This document shows, one piece after another, positions 39,962-50,222 of a DNA stretch of 52,385 nucleotides. Below the pieces are notes generated by a model, which saw nothing but the letters and a program-made list of their open reading frames with translations, did no database searches and had not been told where the DNA came from. How positions within the stretch are numbered: the stretch's first letter is position 1; each line of letters opens with the position of its first letter. A program made the position numbers and the translations under genes. The stretch lies in the NCBI GenBank assembly GCA_947584295.1, contig CANPWM010000008.1, positions 1 to 52,385 on the forward strand. Direction: 5' to 3'. The stretch is from an uncultured Oscillospiraceae bacterium (GTDB lineage: Bacteria > Bacillota > Clostridia > Oscillospirales > Oscillospiraceae).

Positions 39962-40261
39962 TTACTTAGCGGAAAGCGCCCTTTCCAGCCAAACGGACGC
40001 CACGTCCATGGCCGCGTAGAGGCCGCTCTTTTCCGTCTTCTTTACCACCCTGTCCCTGGATTTGAGATCCGGGTCGGTAAGCTGAAGCTGGACGCTGACA
40101 CGGGTGGCAACATCCATGTCGTCCGCCTTCCTGGTGTCGGTGATCTGCATCATGATGATGTATTTGTCCGACATACTGCCGTAGTAGAGGATATTGTCTT
40201 TCCTGCGGAGGGGACGCCCGCGGTATTCAAGAAGATCCTTGGTGTTGGTTGTGGTGGACAT
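39962..40261 (-). CDS. Small conserved-looking protein of unknown function
   Basis: A 99-aa cytosolic protein without signal or membrane segment. It contains EYRGRPLRRKDNILYYGSMS and DKYIIMMQITDTRKADDMDV, then a helical C-terminus (YAAMDVASVWLERALSAK). I do not recognise a named family. ATG 40261 has AGGAGG seven bases upstream and a consensus promoter ahead; the longer frame from 40459 is not needed. Co-transcription with the NlpC/P60 hydrolase suggests a cell-envelope or regulatory link only. Confidence 0.75.
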   Translation of the reverse strand: MSTTTNTKDLLEYRGRPLRRKDNILYYGSMSDKYIIMMQITDTRKADDMDVATRVSVQLQLTDPDLKSRDRVVKKTEKSGLYAAMDVASVWLERALSAK

Positions 40262-40291
40262 CGCTAAACCTCCTGGAAATATCGTAACCAA

Positions 40292-40320
40292 ATTGTAACA
40301 CATTGTTTCTCTATTGTCAA
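40292..40320 (-). promoter_or_regulatory. Sigma-A promoter of the 39962/NlpC operon
   Basis: On the minus strand TTGACA (40320-40315) and TACAAT (40297-40292) are 17 bp apart. Confidence 0.85.
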
Positions 40321-40457
40321 CACCTGGACGGAAAAAATTTTTAGCGGGCAGAAAAGTCCCAAAATCCACAAGATATGGGCATTTTTCGGACTGTTGGGCG
40401 CAATCGGTTGAAAATAATTTTGTTGTTATGTAAATCTCCCGCCGATTTGGGCAAAAC

Positions 40458-40495
40458 AAAATAGTTACAAATGATTACAAAACTGTAACTATTTT
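40458..40495. promoter_or_regulatory. 12-bp inverted repeat upstream of the cadC promoter
   Basis: AAAATAGTTACA (40458-40469) and TGTAACTATTTT (40484-40495) are perfect inverted repeats 14 bases apart; inside is a second palindrome TTACAAAACTGTAA (40475-40488). It ends 14 bases before the cadC -35. It could be an operator for a second regulator or a terminator-like hairpin. No gene lies between 40321 and 40505. Confidence 0.5.
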
Positions 40496-40509
40496 CCCTG
40501 TCTATCCCC

Positions 40510-40538
40510 TTGACAGGGCCGCGGGACGGTGGTATACT
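40510..40538 (+). promoter_or_regulatory. Sigma-A promoter of the cadC operon
   Basis: TTGACA (40510-40515) and TATACT (40533-40538) are 17 bp apart. Confidence 0.85.
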
Positions 40539-40552
40539 CCATTCATAAACAC

Positions 40553-40568
40553 ATGAACAAATGTTCAT
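40553..40568 (+). promoter_or_regulatory. ArsR/SmtB-type operator in the cadC leader
   Basis: ATGAACA-AA-TGTTCAT is a perfect 7-2-7 palindrome, like the operators of SmtB/CzrA/CadC regulators. It lies just after the predicted transcription start and 19 bases before the cadC GTG, so bound CadC would block the operon. Confidence 0.8.
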
Positions 40569-40586
40569 ATGAAAGGATGAGCCAAC

Positions 40587-40946
40587 GTGGATGAGAGAAA
40601 CGAGCTGATGTGCGACGAGTCCTGCTCCCACAACGAGGTGGTGGAGAAGGTTCGCGCCGATATGCCCGACGACGACACGCTCTATGAGCTTGCCGACCTT
40701 TTCAAGATGTTCGGCGACTCCACCCGCATGAAGATCATGTTCGTGCTGATGGAGCAGGAGATGTGCGTCTGCGACATCGCGGAGCTTTTGGGGATCAGCC
40801 AGTCGGCCATCTCCCACCAGCTGCGGATCCTCAAGCAGTCGAAGCTGATCTCCAGCCGCCGGGAGGGCAAGAACATCATCTGTTTTCTGGCCGACGACCA
40901 TGTGCGCAGCATCATCGACCAGGGACTTTCCCATGTCCTTGAATGA
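40587..40946 (+). CDS. cadC: ArsR/SmtB-family metal-sensing repressor, CadC type
   Basis: A 119-aa winged-helix repressor released from DNA by metal. Cys9, Cys13, Cys60 and Cys62 (MCDESCSH and QEMCVCDIAELLG) match the spacing of the Cd/Pb site of staphylococcal CadC (7, 11, 58, 60). The Asp103/His105 and His116 positions (LADDHVRSIIDQGLSHVLE) match the second, zinc-type site. The recognition helix is ISQSAISHQLRILKQSKLI. The start is GTG 40587 with AAAGGA upstream. It heads an operon with an HMA protein and a P-type ATPase. Confidence 0.93.
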   Translation: MDERNELMCDESCSHNEVVEKVRADMPDDDTLYELADLFKMFGDSTRMKIMFVLMEQEMCVCDIAELLGISQSAISHQLRILKQSKLISSRREGKNIICFLADDHVRSIIDQGLSHVLE

Positions 40947-40995
40947 CAACGGCTGACATTCTATTTTTGATTATTTATATGAGGAGGAACTACAT

Positions 40996-41214
40996 ATGAA
41001 AAAGATATTCCGTTTGAAGGATCTGGACTGCGCCAACTGCGCCGCCAAGATGGAGCGCAATATCAAGAAGGTCAAGGGCGTGAACGACGCCTCCGTGAAC
41101 TTCCTCACCCAGAAGATGACCGTGGACGCTGAGGACTCCCGCTTTGAGGAGATCATGGACGAGGTCGTGAAGCTCTGCCACAAGGTGGAGCCCGACTGCG
41201 TGATCGTGAGGTGA
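40996..41214 (+). CDS. Heavy-metal-associated (HMA) domain protein
   Basis: A 72-aa one-domain protein with ferredoxin-like HMA fold. The metal loop is LDCANCAAKM (CxxC), and a further Cys in KLCHKVEPDC may help. It probably passes metal to the ATPase of the next gene, which lacks its own N-terminal HMA domain; together they resemble one CadA split in two. GGAGG lies seven to eleven bases before ATG 40996. Its end overlaps the ATPase ribosome site. Confidence 0.92.
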   Translation: MKKIFRLKDLDCANCAAKMERNIKKVKGVNDASVNFLTQKMTVDAEDSRFEEIMDEVVKLCHKVEPDCVIVR

Positions 41215-41219
41215 CGGTC

Positions 41220-43061
<1,842 letters not shown>

Positions 43062-43087
43062 ACGGTACGGTACATAACACATAAACA

Positions 43088-43124
43088 AAAAAGCCTCCGG
43101 TAGTTTCTACCGGAGGGCTTTTTC
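43088..43124. terminator. Bidirectional terminator between cadA and ireB
   Basis: TCCGGTAG and CTACCGGA form a stem with loop TTT, extended by AAGCC/GGGCTT; A and T runs on both sides suit both convergent genes. Confidence 0.85.
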
Positions 43125-43132
43125 CGTATGAT

Positions 43133-43390
43133 TCAATTTTTCTCCAGGTAAGATTCCACCAGCTCCTGCAAAAGCTCGTCTCTGTCGATGCGGCAGATCA
43201 GGGAGCGGGCGTTGTTGTAGTTGGTGATGTAGGTGGGATCCTCGGACAGAATGTAGCCCACGATCTGATTGATGGGGTTGTAGCCCTTGAGCTTGAGCGA
43301 ATCGTATACCGAGGACAAAACCTCCCGCGTACCTATCTTTTTGTCTGCAACGCTGAACTTCCTGGTGAATTCAAGATCATCCATGTCCAT
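43133..43390 (-). CDS. ireB: IreB-family regulatory phosphoprotein (UPF0297)
   Basis: An 85-aa protein matching the IreB/UPF0297 family through [39 protein letters not shown] and [18 protein letters not shown]. In Enterococcus IreB is phosphorylated on N-terminal Thr by the Ser/Thr kinase IreK and lowers cephalosporin resistance; the Thr in LEFTRKF is a likely match. In many Firmicutes it is next to ruvX and alaS, which are not seen here. ATG 43390 has AGGAGG four bases away; ATG 43384 has better spacing, so the start is uncertain by two residues. Confidence 0.93.
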   Translation of the reverse strand: MDMDDLEFTRKFSVADKKIGTREVLSSVYDSLKLKGYNPINQIVGYILSEDPTYITNYNNARSLICRIDRDELLQELVESYLEKN

Positions 43391-43436
43391 GGTCCCTCCT
43401 TGTCCTTATGATTTGCCGTTGGTCTTGAATATATCA

Positions 43437-43464
43437 ATTATATCAAAAAATCCCGCCTTGTAAA
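43437..43464 (-). promoter_or_regulatory. Sigma-A promoter of ireB
   Basis: On the minus strand TTTACA (43464-43459) and TATAAT (43442-43437) are 16 bp apart. Confidence 0.65.
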
Positions 43465-43482
43465 GTTAAAAAACGACAAAAT

Positions 43483-43504
43483 AAAATTACAGTTTTGTAA
43501 TTTT
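43483..43504 (-). terminator. AT-rich palindrome after the 43520 gene
   Basis: AAAATTACA and TGTAATTTT are perfect 9-bp arms around GTTT, followed on the minus strand by ATTTTGTC. It may be a weak terminator for the 43520 gene. Its centre TTACAGTTTTGTAA is the exact reverse complement of 40475-40488 upstream of cadC, so an operator is also possible. Confidence 0.45.
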
Positions 43505-43519
43505 CCGGGCTTTCGCCCC

Positions 43520-44221
43520 CTATACGGGCCTCCCGTCCCGGATACGAAAGACGATATACTCCGCCTCCCCTATCTTCACCGCCGAGCCGAGGCGGAAGGC
43601 CTCGATCATGGGGAAGGGGGCGGAGGGCGTCCAGGGGAAGGCCAGCAGCGTCCCCTCCCCGTCGGGTTTTGTCAGCGCCCCGTAAATTCGCCCGGCGGAG
43701 GCGGCCAGGACGGGGTCGGCGAAATACCGGGCCGGGTCGCCCTCGGGCCGCCAGCCGTCGATGGTCTCCGGCCCCGCCGCCCCCCGCTCCGGCGGCTCCG
43801 GCGCATGGGGTAGCTCCGGCTCCCGATCGTCAATCGACGTCTCCGGGGCCGAATCGTCGGCTGGCGTCTCCGGCGCGGCCTCTGGAAAGGCGGCAGTCTC
43901 CCCCTCCGGCTCCGGCGATGGCCTCACCGCCGGGAGCAGGCCGGAGAGCGGCTCCCCCGCCGGGATCAGCACGGCCCGCCACGCCCCCTTCAGGGGGAAG
44001 TCCCCCAGGGCGAGGCGGGTCATCGTCCTGGAGAGGGCCAGGCCCCCGGCCTGCTGGACGGGGATCCCCAGGGACAGGACGCCGCTTTCCGACACCAGCG
44101 CCAGCCGCGACACGCCGGGATCCCGGTCCGACGTATAGGTGAACACCGTCCTGGGGCCCTTTTCGGCCACGGTAAGGCTCCCGGCGGGGAGTCCGTCTTT
44201 TGTGAGTACCTCATAAGACAT
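43520..44221 (-). CDS. Protein of unknown function with Pro/Glu-rich linker
   Basis: A 233-aa protein without signal peptide or membrane segment. Residues 1-105 look like a beta-rich domain (SYEVLTKDGLPAGSLTV, RTVFTYTSDRDPGVSRLALV, LSLGIPVQQAGGLALSRTM). Residues 106-155 are a low-complexity acidic linker (PEPEGETAAFPEAAPETPAD). The last 75 residues form a second small domain (WRPEGDPARYFADPVLA to YIVFRIRDGRPV). I do not recognise the family. ATG 44221 has GGGAGG seven bases upstream. It is on the same strand as the 44321 gene, with a terminator between. Confidence 0.7.
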   Translation of the reverse strand: MSYEVLTKDGLPAGSLTVAEKGPRTVFTYTSDRDPGVSRLALVSESGVLSLGIPVQQAGGLALSRTMTRLALGDFPLKGAWRAVLIPAGEPLSGLLPAVRPSPEPEGETAAFPEAAPETPADDSAPETSIDDREPELPHAPEPPERGAAGPETIDGWRPEGDPARYFADPVLAASAGRIYGALTKPDGEGTLLAFPWTPSAPFPMIEAFRLGSAVKIGEAEYIVFRIRDGRPV

Positions 44222-44262
44222 ACGCTGTCCTCCCAACAAATAGCGTCTACGGGCGCAAAAAG

Positions 44263-44288
44263 CCCGGGCGTAAAAGCATACGCCCGGG
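44263..44288 (-). terminator. Terminator of the 44321 gene
   Basis: CCCGGGCGTA and TACGCCCGGG form a 10-bp perfect stem with a 6-base loop; a CTTTTTG follows on the minus strand. Confidence 0.8.
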
Positions 44289-44320
44289 GAGGTGGATTTA
44301 TACTAAGGGGCCGGGGGGCA

Positions 44321-44848
44321 TCAGCCCACGGTGTAGTCGCCGCGGATCAGGAGCTTTGTGTTGTCGCGGGTGGCCTTGACGCCGTTGCCCTTGATGGTGA
44401 CCATATACATATGGTTGACGGTAAGCTCCGCCCCTGCGTCAGAGACGCTGACGCCGCCTGTCTCGTCGATCAGCCGGGGGGAATCCGGGCCGTTGGACAC
44501 CGCCGTTCCTATGCGCAGCATGATCTCCGTACCCACGCCGCAGGTGACGGCCTGGCCCTTTTTCAGCGTGACCACCACAAAGCCGGAGGGCTGGGGATCG
44601 CCGGACGCGCCGGTGGACTGGCCGGCGATCTGGCGGAACTGCTCGGTAAGCTCGGCGGCCTTGGCCTCCATGGCCTGCTCCACCGCCGCCTGGATCTGGG
44701 GCTTCACCGTCTCGTTGAGATAGCTCAGCGTCACCAGCGGGTCGGATTGGGAGCCGTAGTTGGTGACGGCCAGGGTGGTCAGGCCGGATACCAGCGCCGT
44801 GAAGGCGAGGACGGCTATGGCGATTGCGAATTTTTTACCCTTACTCAT
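44321..44848 (-). CDS. Secreted or membrane-anchored protein sharing a module with the SLH protein
   Basis: A 175-aa protein with an N-terminal membrane or signal segment (about 7-29, FAIAIAVLAFTALVSGLTTL). The following SDPLVTLSYLNETVKPQIQA matches the ADPLVTRDYLQESFAAPLTK of the SLH protein at 20085, and both then have a helical stretch and a beta-rich part with GTAVS(N/S)G. It lacks SLH repeats, so it is like the N-terminal module alone. No catalytic motif is seen. It probably works at the cell surface. AAGGAGA precedes ATG 44848. Confidence 0.75.
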   Translation of the reverse strand: MSKGKKFAIAIAVLAFTALVSGLTTLAVTNYGSQSDPLVTLSYLNETVKPQIQAAVEQAMEAKAAELTEQFRQIAGQSTGASGDPQPSGFVVVTLKKGQAVTCGVGTEIMLRIGTAVSNGPDSPRLIDETGGVSVSDAGAELTVNHMYMVTIKGNGVKATRDNTKLLIRGDYTVG

Positions 44849-44906
44849 CTTATGTATCTCCTTTGCAAAGCCGTGGGGGAGTGGGGAACCGCTCCCCCGG
44901 GGTGTC

Positions 44907-45260
44907 TTATCCGTGGAGTCCGAAGCTGACGGCGATGGCGTCGTCCACCTTGTTCATCAGCTCCTCGTCCACCCTGCCCATCCGCTCGCGCAGACGGCGC
45001 TTGTCTATGGTCCTGATCTGCTCCAAAAGCACTACCGAGTCGCGGGTCAGTCCAAAGGAACGGGCCTCCAGTTCGATATGTGTGGGCAGACGTGCCTTTC
45101 CGATCTGTGATGTGATCGCCGCGGCGATCACCGTCGGGCTGTGCTTGTTGCCCGTGTCGTTTTGGACAATAAGTACAGGCCGCATGCCGCCTTGCTCGCT
45201 CCCTACAACGGGGCTCAGGTCGGCGTAGTAGATGTCTCCTCTTTTGACTGCGCTTTGCAC
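44907..45260 (-). CDS. mazF: MazF/PemK-family endoribonuclease toxin (NdoA type)
   Basis: A 117-aa MazF-type RNase that cuts mRNA at short sequence motifs. [39 protein letters not shown] and [17 protein letters not shown] are nearly identical in wording to Bacillus EndoA; the catalytic Arg and Thr/Ser sites are in SEQGGMRPV and AAITS. The start is GTG 45260 with GGAGAG eight bases upstream; a longer frame to 45329 is not family-like. The usual antitoxin gene (mazE/ndoAI) between alr and mazF is absent: only 158 bases lie there. The alr-mazF order is otherwise as in Bacillus. Confidence 0.92.
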   Translation of the reverse strand: MQSAVKRGDIYYADLSPVVGSEQGGMRPVLIVQNDTGNKHSPTVIAAAITSQIGKARLPTHIELEARSFGLTRDSVVLLEQIRTIDKRRLRERMGRVDEELMNKVDDAIAVSFGLHG

Positions 45261-45418
45261 GCTCTTCACTCTCCGACGAATTGATAGTCGTCCCCGCCCG
45301 CCGGTCTCCCGGCGTTTCAGGACTACCATAATTCTTTCACAAAGCAGAGGGATTTATACAGTCTGGCATAAATTCCCCAGGGCAGATCCTCCGCCCGTTA
45401 CAGTCTATGAGGGCGCGG

Positions 45419-46555
<1,137 letters not shown>

Positions 46556-46561
46556 GCAGGG

Positions 46562-47134
46562 TCACTCGACTTTCATATCGTAAAAATCCGCTGTGATAAC
46601 GGTATAGCCGTCAAAAATAAATTCCGCGTGGAGGGGCAGTCCCGCCCCGTCGAACCAGGTGCGCAGCTCCACCTCGTCGTCAACGCGATAGAGGGCCGCC
46701 AGGCAGTCGGTGTCCCCCCAGCGTTCCTTCACCGTCTCGGTGACCAGTCCCTCGCCCCAGGCGGACACCATCACCGGCACCGCGTCCACCGGCGACAGCC
46801 CGTCGGGCAGGATCTCCCCGGTGTAGACCTCCGCGCCGGTATAGCTCAGCGCCGTCCCGCCGTCGCCCAGCTTCACCTGGGCCCCGGCGATGATCTCCGG
46901 GCTTGTCACCGTGATCACCCCGTCGTCCGGGAGGCCGGTAAAATCAAGGCCGAAATCCATGACCCGATCCCCGTAATCGGCGCGGATATCCGCGGCGAAG
47001 GTCACGGCGGCGGCCTGGGAGAAGGACTGCCGGATCCCGGCCATGGTATCCTCCCGGGCGGCGCCGGAGCAGGCGGACAGGCAGAGCAGCAGAGAGACGG
47101 ACACAGCGGCGGGCAGAACGCGCAAAAGACTCAC
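46562..47134 (-). CDS. Lipoprotein (YdcC/LolA-like) upstream of alr
   Basis: A 190-aa lipoprotein; signal RVLPAAVSVSLLLCLSAC with lipobox LSAC. The mature part is beta-rich (SQAAAVTFAADIRADYGDRV, DFGLDFTGLPDDGVITVTSP, HAEFIFDGYTVITADFYDMK), in keeping with a LolA/DUF4367-like half-barrel such as Bacillus YdcC, which also sits directly before alr. The start is GTG 47134, overlapping the dehydratase stop as GTGA, so the genes are coupled. The longer frame to 47515 runs inside the dehydratase gene and is rejected. Its ligand is unknown. Confidence 0.82.
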   Translation of the reverse strand: MSLLRVLPAAVSVSLLLCLSACSGAAREDTMAGIRQSFSQAAAVTFAADIRADYGDRVMDFGLDFTGLPDDGVITVTSPEIIAGAQVKLGDGGTALSYTGAEVYTGEILPDGLSPVDAVPVMVSAWGEGLVTETVKERWGDTDCLAALYRVDDEVELRTWFDGAGLPLHAEFIFDGYTVITADFYDMKVE

Positions 47135-47976
47135 CTCAAAATAGATTTGAGACAGTCTGTCATGTCCGTGGGGGTCATGGCGTACTGGCCGAACCGGGCC
47201 GCGCACCAGTCCCCCGCCGCCCCGTGCCAGTAGGCCGCCCTCCAGGCGGCTCCGGGGAGCTTCTGGCCCAAGAAGGCCAGCATGATCCCCGCCAGCACGT
47301 CCCCGGAACCGCCGGTGGCCATGCCGGGGTTGCCGGTGGTGTTGATATAACAGCACCCGTCCGGCGCGGCTGTGACGGTCCGATGCCCCTTCAGCACCAC
47401 GGTGACGCCGTGGCGGAGGGCAAATTCCCTGGCCGCCTCCACACGGGAAAGGCGGGAAAGCCCGTCGGACAGCCGGGCGAACTCCCCCTCGTGGGGGGTG
47501 AGGATCACGGGACATGACAGCTTATCCAGTACATCTATATGCGCGGATACCGCCGTTATGCCGTCCGCGTCCACGATCACGGGGACGGTGGAATTTTCCA
47601 GGATCGCCAGGGTGACCTCCCGCGCCCAGGGGGAGAGGCCCAGCCCCGGCCCCACCAGCGCCGCGTCGCATTTTTCAAGTCTCGGCAGAAGCTCCTTTAG
47701 CGCGGCGGGGAGATCCTCCGGGAGCGGAAAGACCATAGCCTCGTCGTTTTTCACGGCCTCGATGGCGTAAACGCTCTCCGGCACGCCCAGGAACACCAGG
47801 CCCGCGCCGCTTCTCACTGCCGCCCTGGCGGCAAAGGTCGGCGCGCCCGTAAAGCCCACGGAACCGGCCACGATCAGCACCCGCCCGAAGCGCCCCTTGT
47901 GGGCGTTCTCGTCCCGGACAGGCAGCGCGGCGTCCGCGGCGGCGATCTCCCAGGTCTTGTCTTGCAGCAGAACCAT
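47131..47976 (-). CDS. nnrD: ADP-dependent (S)-NAD(P)H-hydrate dehydratase
   Basis: Repairs damaged NAD(P)H hydrates back to NAD(P)H. The 281-aa protein is the ribokinase-fold carbohydrate-kinase-like domain (YjeF C-terminal) only: KGRFGRVLIVAGSVGFTGAP, DAALVGPGLGLSPW, VDADGI, LTPHEGEFARL, VVLKGHRTVTAAPDG and the nucleotide motif NPGMATGGSGDVLAG. The NnrE epimerase half is missing and not seen nearby. ATG 47976 has GGGAGG five bases upstream. It heads the operon with the lipoprotein and alr and has a perfect promoter. Confidence 0.94.
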   Translation of the reverse strand: MVLLQDKTWEIAAADAALPVRDENAHKGRFGRVLIVAGSVGFTGAPTFAARAAVRSGAGLVFLGVPESVYAIEAVKNDEAMVFPLPEDLPAALKELLPRLEKCDAALVGPGLGLSPWAREVTLAILENSTVPVIVDADGITAVSAHIDVLDKLSCPVILTPHEGEFARLSDGLSRLSRVEAAREFALRHGVTVVLKGHRTVTAAPDGCCYINTTGNPGMATGGSGDVLAGIMLAFLGQKLPGAAWRAAYWHGAAGDWCAARFGQYAMTPTDMTDCLKSILR

Positions 47977-48015
47977 ACGCGCCTCCCGGAACAAAGGTTG
48001 AACACAGATAAAGGT

Positions 48016-48044
48016 ATTATAACACATACATCGGAAAATGTCAA
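48016..48044 (-). promoter_or_regulatory. Sigma-A promoter of the nnrD-lipoprotein-alr operon
   Basis: On the minus strand TTGACA (48044-48039) and TATAAT (48021-48016) are 17 bp apart, a perfect consensus. Confidence 0.9.
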
Positions 48045-48202
48045 AACCAACATACAACGGGCCGAAAAGTCCCGTTTCCCGGCCCGGATTATCAAAGGGA
48101 AATTCTCACTATGACAGCCAAAAAATATTTCAGATATATTTTATAAAACGAGTGTCAGATTTATCCGAAAAAGTTGTTTATATAAGTGAAAGGAGGAACA
48201 GC

Positions 48203-48763
48203 ATGGAGGATAGTGAAATTATCCGGCTTTACTGGGACAGGAATGAGCAAGCCATAAACGCAACAGCCGATAAATACGGGCATTACTGCAAAGCCATAGC
48301 AAAGAACATATTAAACTGTGAAGAAGACGCGGAAGAATGTGTTAATGACACATACCTGAAAGCATGGAACTCCATGCCAACACAATGGCCCCCACAGTTG
48401 GCAGCATTCCTCGGAAAAATCACGCGGAACCTGTCCTTTAACCGATATAAGCGCCAACACGCCGAAAAACGGGGCGGCGGCGAAATATCGCTTGTTTTAG
48501 ACGAATTGGCCGACTGCGTTTCAGACGTTGACGATGTGGAAGAAACGATCGACAGGCAAGAACTGATAAAGGCCATTGATTCCTTTGTGGGAAGCCTTTC
48601 AGAACGGAAAAGGCGTATCTTTGTACGCCGTTATTGGTATGCAGATCCCGTCACGGAAATCGCAAAGGACAGCGGTATGCTGGAGGGAACCGTATCAAAG
48701 ACACTGGAGCGAACACGAAAACAGTTGAAGGTATATCTGACAGAAAGGGGCTTTGAGATATGA
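48203..48763 (+). CDS. ECF-type RNA polymerase sigma factor (pair 2)
   Basis: A 186-aa sigma factor, paralogue of the one at 30826: both begin M-D-EI-LYW-R, contain EDAEECVNDTYLKAWNSMP-like region 2 and the RGGGEI-L-LDEL-DC linker, and end in a region 4 HTH (EIAKDSGMLEGTVSKTLERT). AGGAGG lies before ATG 48203; the frame extends upstream to 48038 without support. TATATA-GTGAA (48179-48190) upstream matches the motif before the first pair. It overlaps the next gene by four bases. This locus is less GC-rich than its neighbours, hinting at a different origin. Confidence 0.9.
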   Translation: MEDSEIIRLYWDRNEQAINATADKYGHYCKAIAKNILNCEEDAEECVNDTYLKAWNSMPTQWPPQLAAFLGKITRNLSFNRYKRQHAEKRGGGEISLVLDELADCVSDVDDVEETIDRQELIKAIDSFVGSLSERKRRIFVRRYWYADPVTEIAKDSGMLEGTVSKTLERTRKQLKVYLTERGFEI

Positions 48764-49389
48764 AAAAGGAAGACTTCTTTGATGTCCTGGGCGAACTTGA
48801 TGATACCCTTGTGAAAGGAGCAAAGTCAGCTATGAAAGAAAATAAAAAAAGAAAGTCCGCTTGGGTCAAGTGGGGCGCTGTGGCGGCTTGCCTGTGCCTG
48901 GTCGCTGCTGTCGGAATTATTGGACTGGCGCAAGGAGTTGATAGCCCCAATGAATATGTGGCGCACATTTTTTCATCTTATGAGGAATTTGCCAGTGTCG
49001 TTCCCGATATACAAATTATAGAAAATCTTTCCAAGCTTGACGGAGTAGATGTAACCATCTATGGAGCTCTTATTGATGCTTCCATCGAGGATCATACAAA
49101 GATCGAAAACTATGCCTGGTTCGATATAGGAGCAAAACAAGGAGAAAAAACCATTGCGGCTGTCCGATTCAAATTGAACGACAAAGACAGCGCCGCTGTT
49201 TATATTAAAAATTACTCTTTAGTAAACGAAACAGCCATAAACGGCGAACAACTATTTTACGCGTACAATGCTGACCTGGAATATTGGGACTCTATTGTTG
49301 AGGTGGACGGAAATTACTACAATATTCTTTACTACTCCGCATCTGAACAGGATTTTATTGATTTTATCTCCGAATTGTTGAAGAAATGA
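48760..49389 (+). CDS. Membrane protein paired with ECF sigma factor 2 (anti-sigma/sensor-like)
   Basis: A 209-aa one-pass membrane protein. A cytosolic start (KEDFFDVLGELDDTLVKGAK, then KENKKRKSAW) precedes a membrane helix at about 35-56 (WGAVAACLCLVAAVGIIGL). The outer part, about 150 aa, is a small alpha/beta domain (EYVAHIFSSYEEFASVVPDI, YWDSIVEVDGNYYNILYYSA) with no motif I can name. The start overlaps the sigma stop (ATGA). The N-terminal segment resembles that of the 31382 protein, while the outer domains differ entirely, as expected for sensors of different signals. Confidence 0.78.
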   Translation: MKKEDFFDVLGELDDTLVKGAKSAMKENKKRKSAWVKWGAVAACLCLVAAVGIIGLAQGVDSPNEYVAHIFSSYEEFASVVPDIQIIENLSKLDGVDVTIYGALIDASIEDHTKIENYAWFDIGAKQGEKTIAAVRFKLNDKDSAAVYIKNYSLVNETAINGEQLFYAYNADLEYWDSIVEVDGNYYNILYYSASEQDFIDFISELLKK

Positions 49390-49416
49390 GTTAGTCAAAA
49401 GCATCTTTCTATACAA

Positions 49417-49447
49417 GGGCAGTCGATTTTTTCGACCGTCCTTTTTT
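49417..49447 (+). terminator. Terminator of ECF pair 2
   Basis: GGGCAGTCGA and TCGACCGTCC pair over 10 bases with one G-T and one mismatch, followed by TTTTTT. Confidence 0.7.
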
Positions 49448-49448
49448 G

Positions 49449-49489
49449 TAAACTGAAAATCACTCGCTTAGCGAGTGATTTTCAGTTTA
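49449..49489. other. 19-bp perfect inverted repeat
   Basis: Arms 49449-49467 and 49471-49489 pair perfectly around TTA (centre CACTCGC TTA GCGAGTG). It has no T run of its own beyond the stem and adds to the stack of hairpins between ECF pair 2 and rplL. Confidence 0.65.
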
Positions 49490-49490
49490 T

Positions 49491-49753
49491 AAAAAAACTG
49501 CCCCGAAGGGCAGTTTTTTCCAGGTTGTCAAAAAACTCAAATTTGACGTTTTTTCCGGCGGCATGTACGTCGGAAAAAATTCCTTTTGTCACGCAAGTGT
49601 GCCGCCTTGCGGCGCGCGCGGCGTGACGGCAGGGAAAATTCGGGTAAATTTCGCAAAATTCACACGAATTTTCCCGCACGTTCCCCTTTGTCGGAAAAGG
49701 CCAACGGCCTTTTTCGACAAACTGAAAAAAACTGCCCCGAAGGGCAGTTTTTT
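49491..49753 (+). repeat. 200-bp multi-hairpin element, copy 3, with duplicated flanking terminator hairpin
   Basis: Same orientation as copy 1 and very similar over its core (about 49525-49720): TTGTCAAAAAACTCAAA start, identical CATG-loop hairpin, GTCACG...CGTGAC stem, AT-rich stem and GGAAAAGGCC/GGCCTTTTTC end. The AT-rich stem has two uncompensated changes here. The flanks are two copies of AAAACTGCCC-CGAA-GGGCAGTTTT (49491-49519 and 49725-49753), different from those of copies 1 and 2. The right copy is the rplL terminator. No gene in 49390-49775. Confidence 0.85.
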
Positions 49754-49775
49754 CATGTTTTCAGTTGTCGAAAGC

Positions 49776-50159
49776 TTACTTCAGCTCGACCTTGGCGCCG
49801 GCTTCCTCAAGCTTCTTCTTGAGTTCCTCAGCCTCGTCCTTGGAGCAGGCCTCCTTGATGGTCTTGGGGGCGCCCTCAACGGTGGCCTTGGCCTCGGCAA
49901 GACCCTGGTTGGTGATCTCGCGGACAGCCTTGATGACCTTGATCTTGGCGGCAGCGTCGAAGCTGGCAAGAACGACGTCAAACTCGGTCTTCTCCTCGGC
50001 GGCGGGGGCGGCAGCACCGGCGGCGCCGGCGGCGGGAGCGGCCATGGCGGCGGCGGAAACGCCGAACTCCTCCTCCAAGGCGTGGACAAGCTCAGAAAGC
50101 TCAAGAACGGTAAGAGCCTTGACCTCTTCGATCAGGGCGGTGACTTTTTCACTGGCCAT
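49776..50159 (-). CDS. rplL: 50S ribosomal protein L7/L12
   Basis: Forms the flexible stalk that recruits and activates translation GTPases. The 127-aa protein has the dimerising N-terminal helix region ([20 protein letters not shown]), an Ala/Gly-rich hinge ([20 protein letters not shown]) and the conserved C-terminal domain ([38 protein letters not shown]). AGGAGG precedes ATG 50159. It follows rplJ with a 63-base gap. Confidence 0.98.
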   Translation of the reverse strand: MASEKVTALIEEVKALTVLELSELVHALEEEFGVSAAAMAAPAAGAAGAAAPAAEEKTEFDVVLASFDAAAKIKVIKAVREITNQGLAEAKATVEGAPKTIKEACSKDEAEELKKKLEEAGAKVELK

Positions 50160-50222
50160 TTTAAAATTTCCTCCTGTAAGTATTTTGTTTAAATCAGAAT
50201 GTGGGTGTCAGCGGCGCGGGAC

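Noticed and set aside
40341..40949. Minus-strand frame opposite cadC (202 codons)
   Set aside because: Antisense to a well-supported CadC and its promoter; no ribosome site.
47135..47515. Upstream extension of the 46562 lipoprotein frame
   Set aside because: It runs in another frame inside the NAD(P)HX dehydratase gene; a signal peptide starts cleanly at GTG 47134.
48203..49389. Recently transferred genomic island
   Set aside because: The ECF pair 2 genes are less GC-rich than neighbours, but there is no integrase, attachment repeat or transposase, so transfer is only a possibility.
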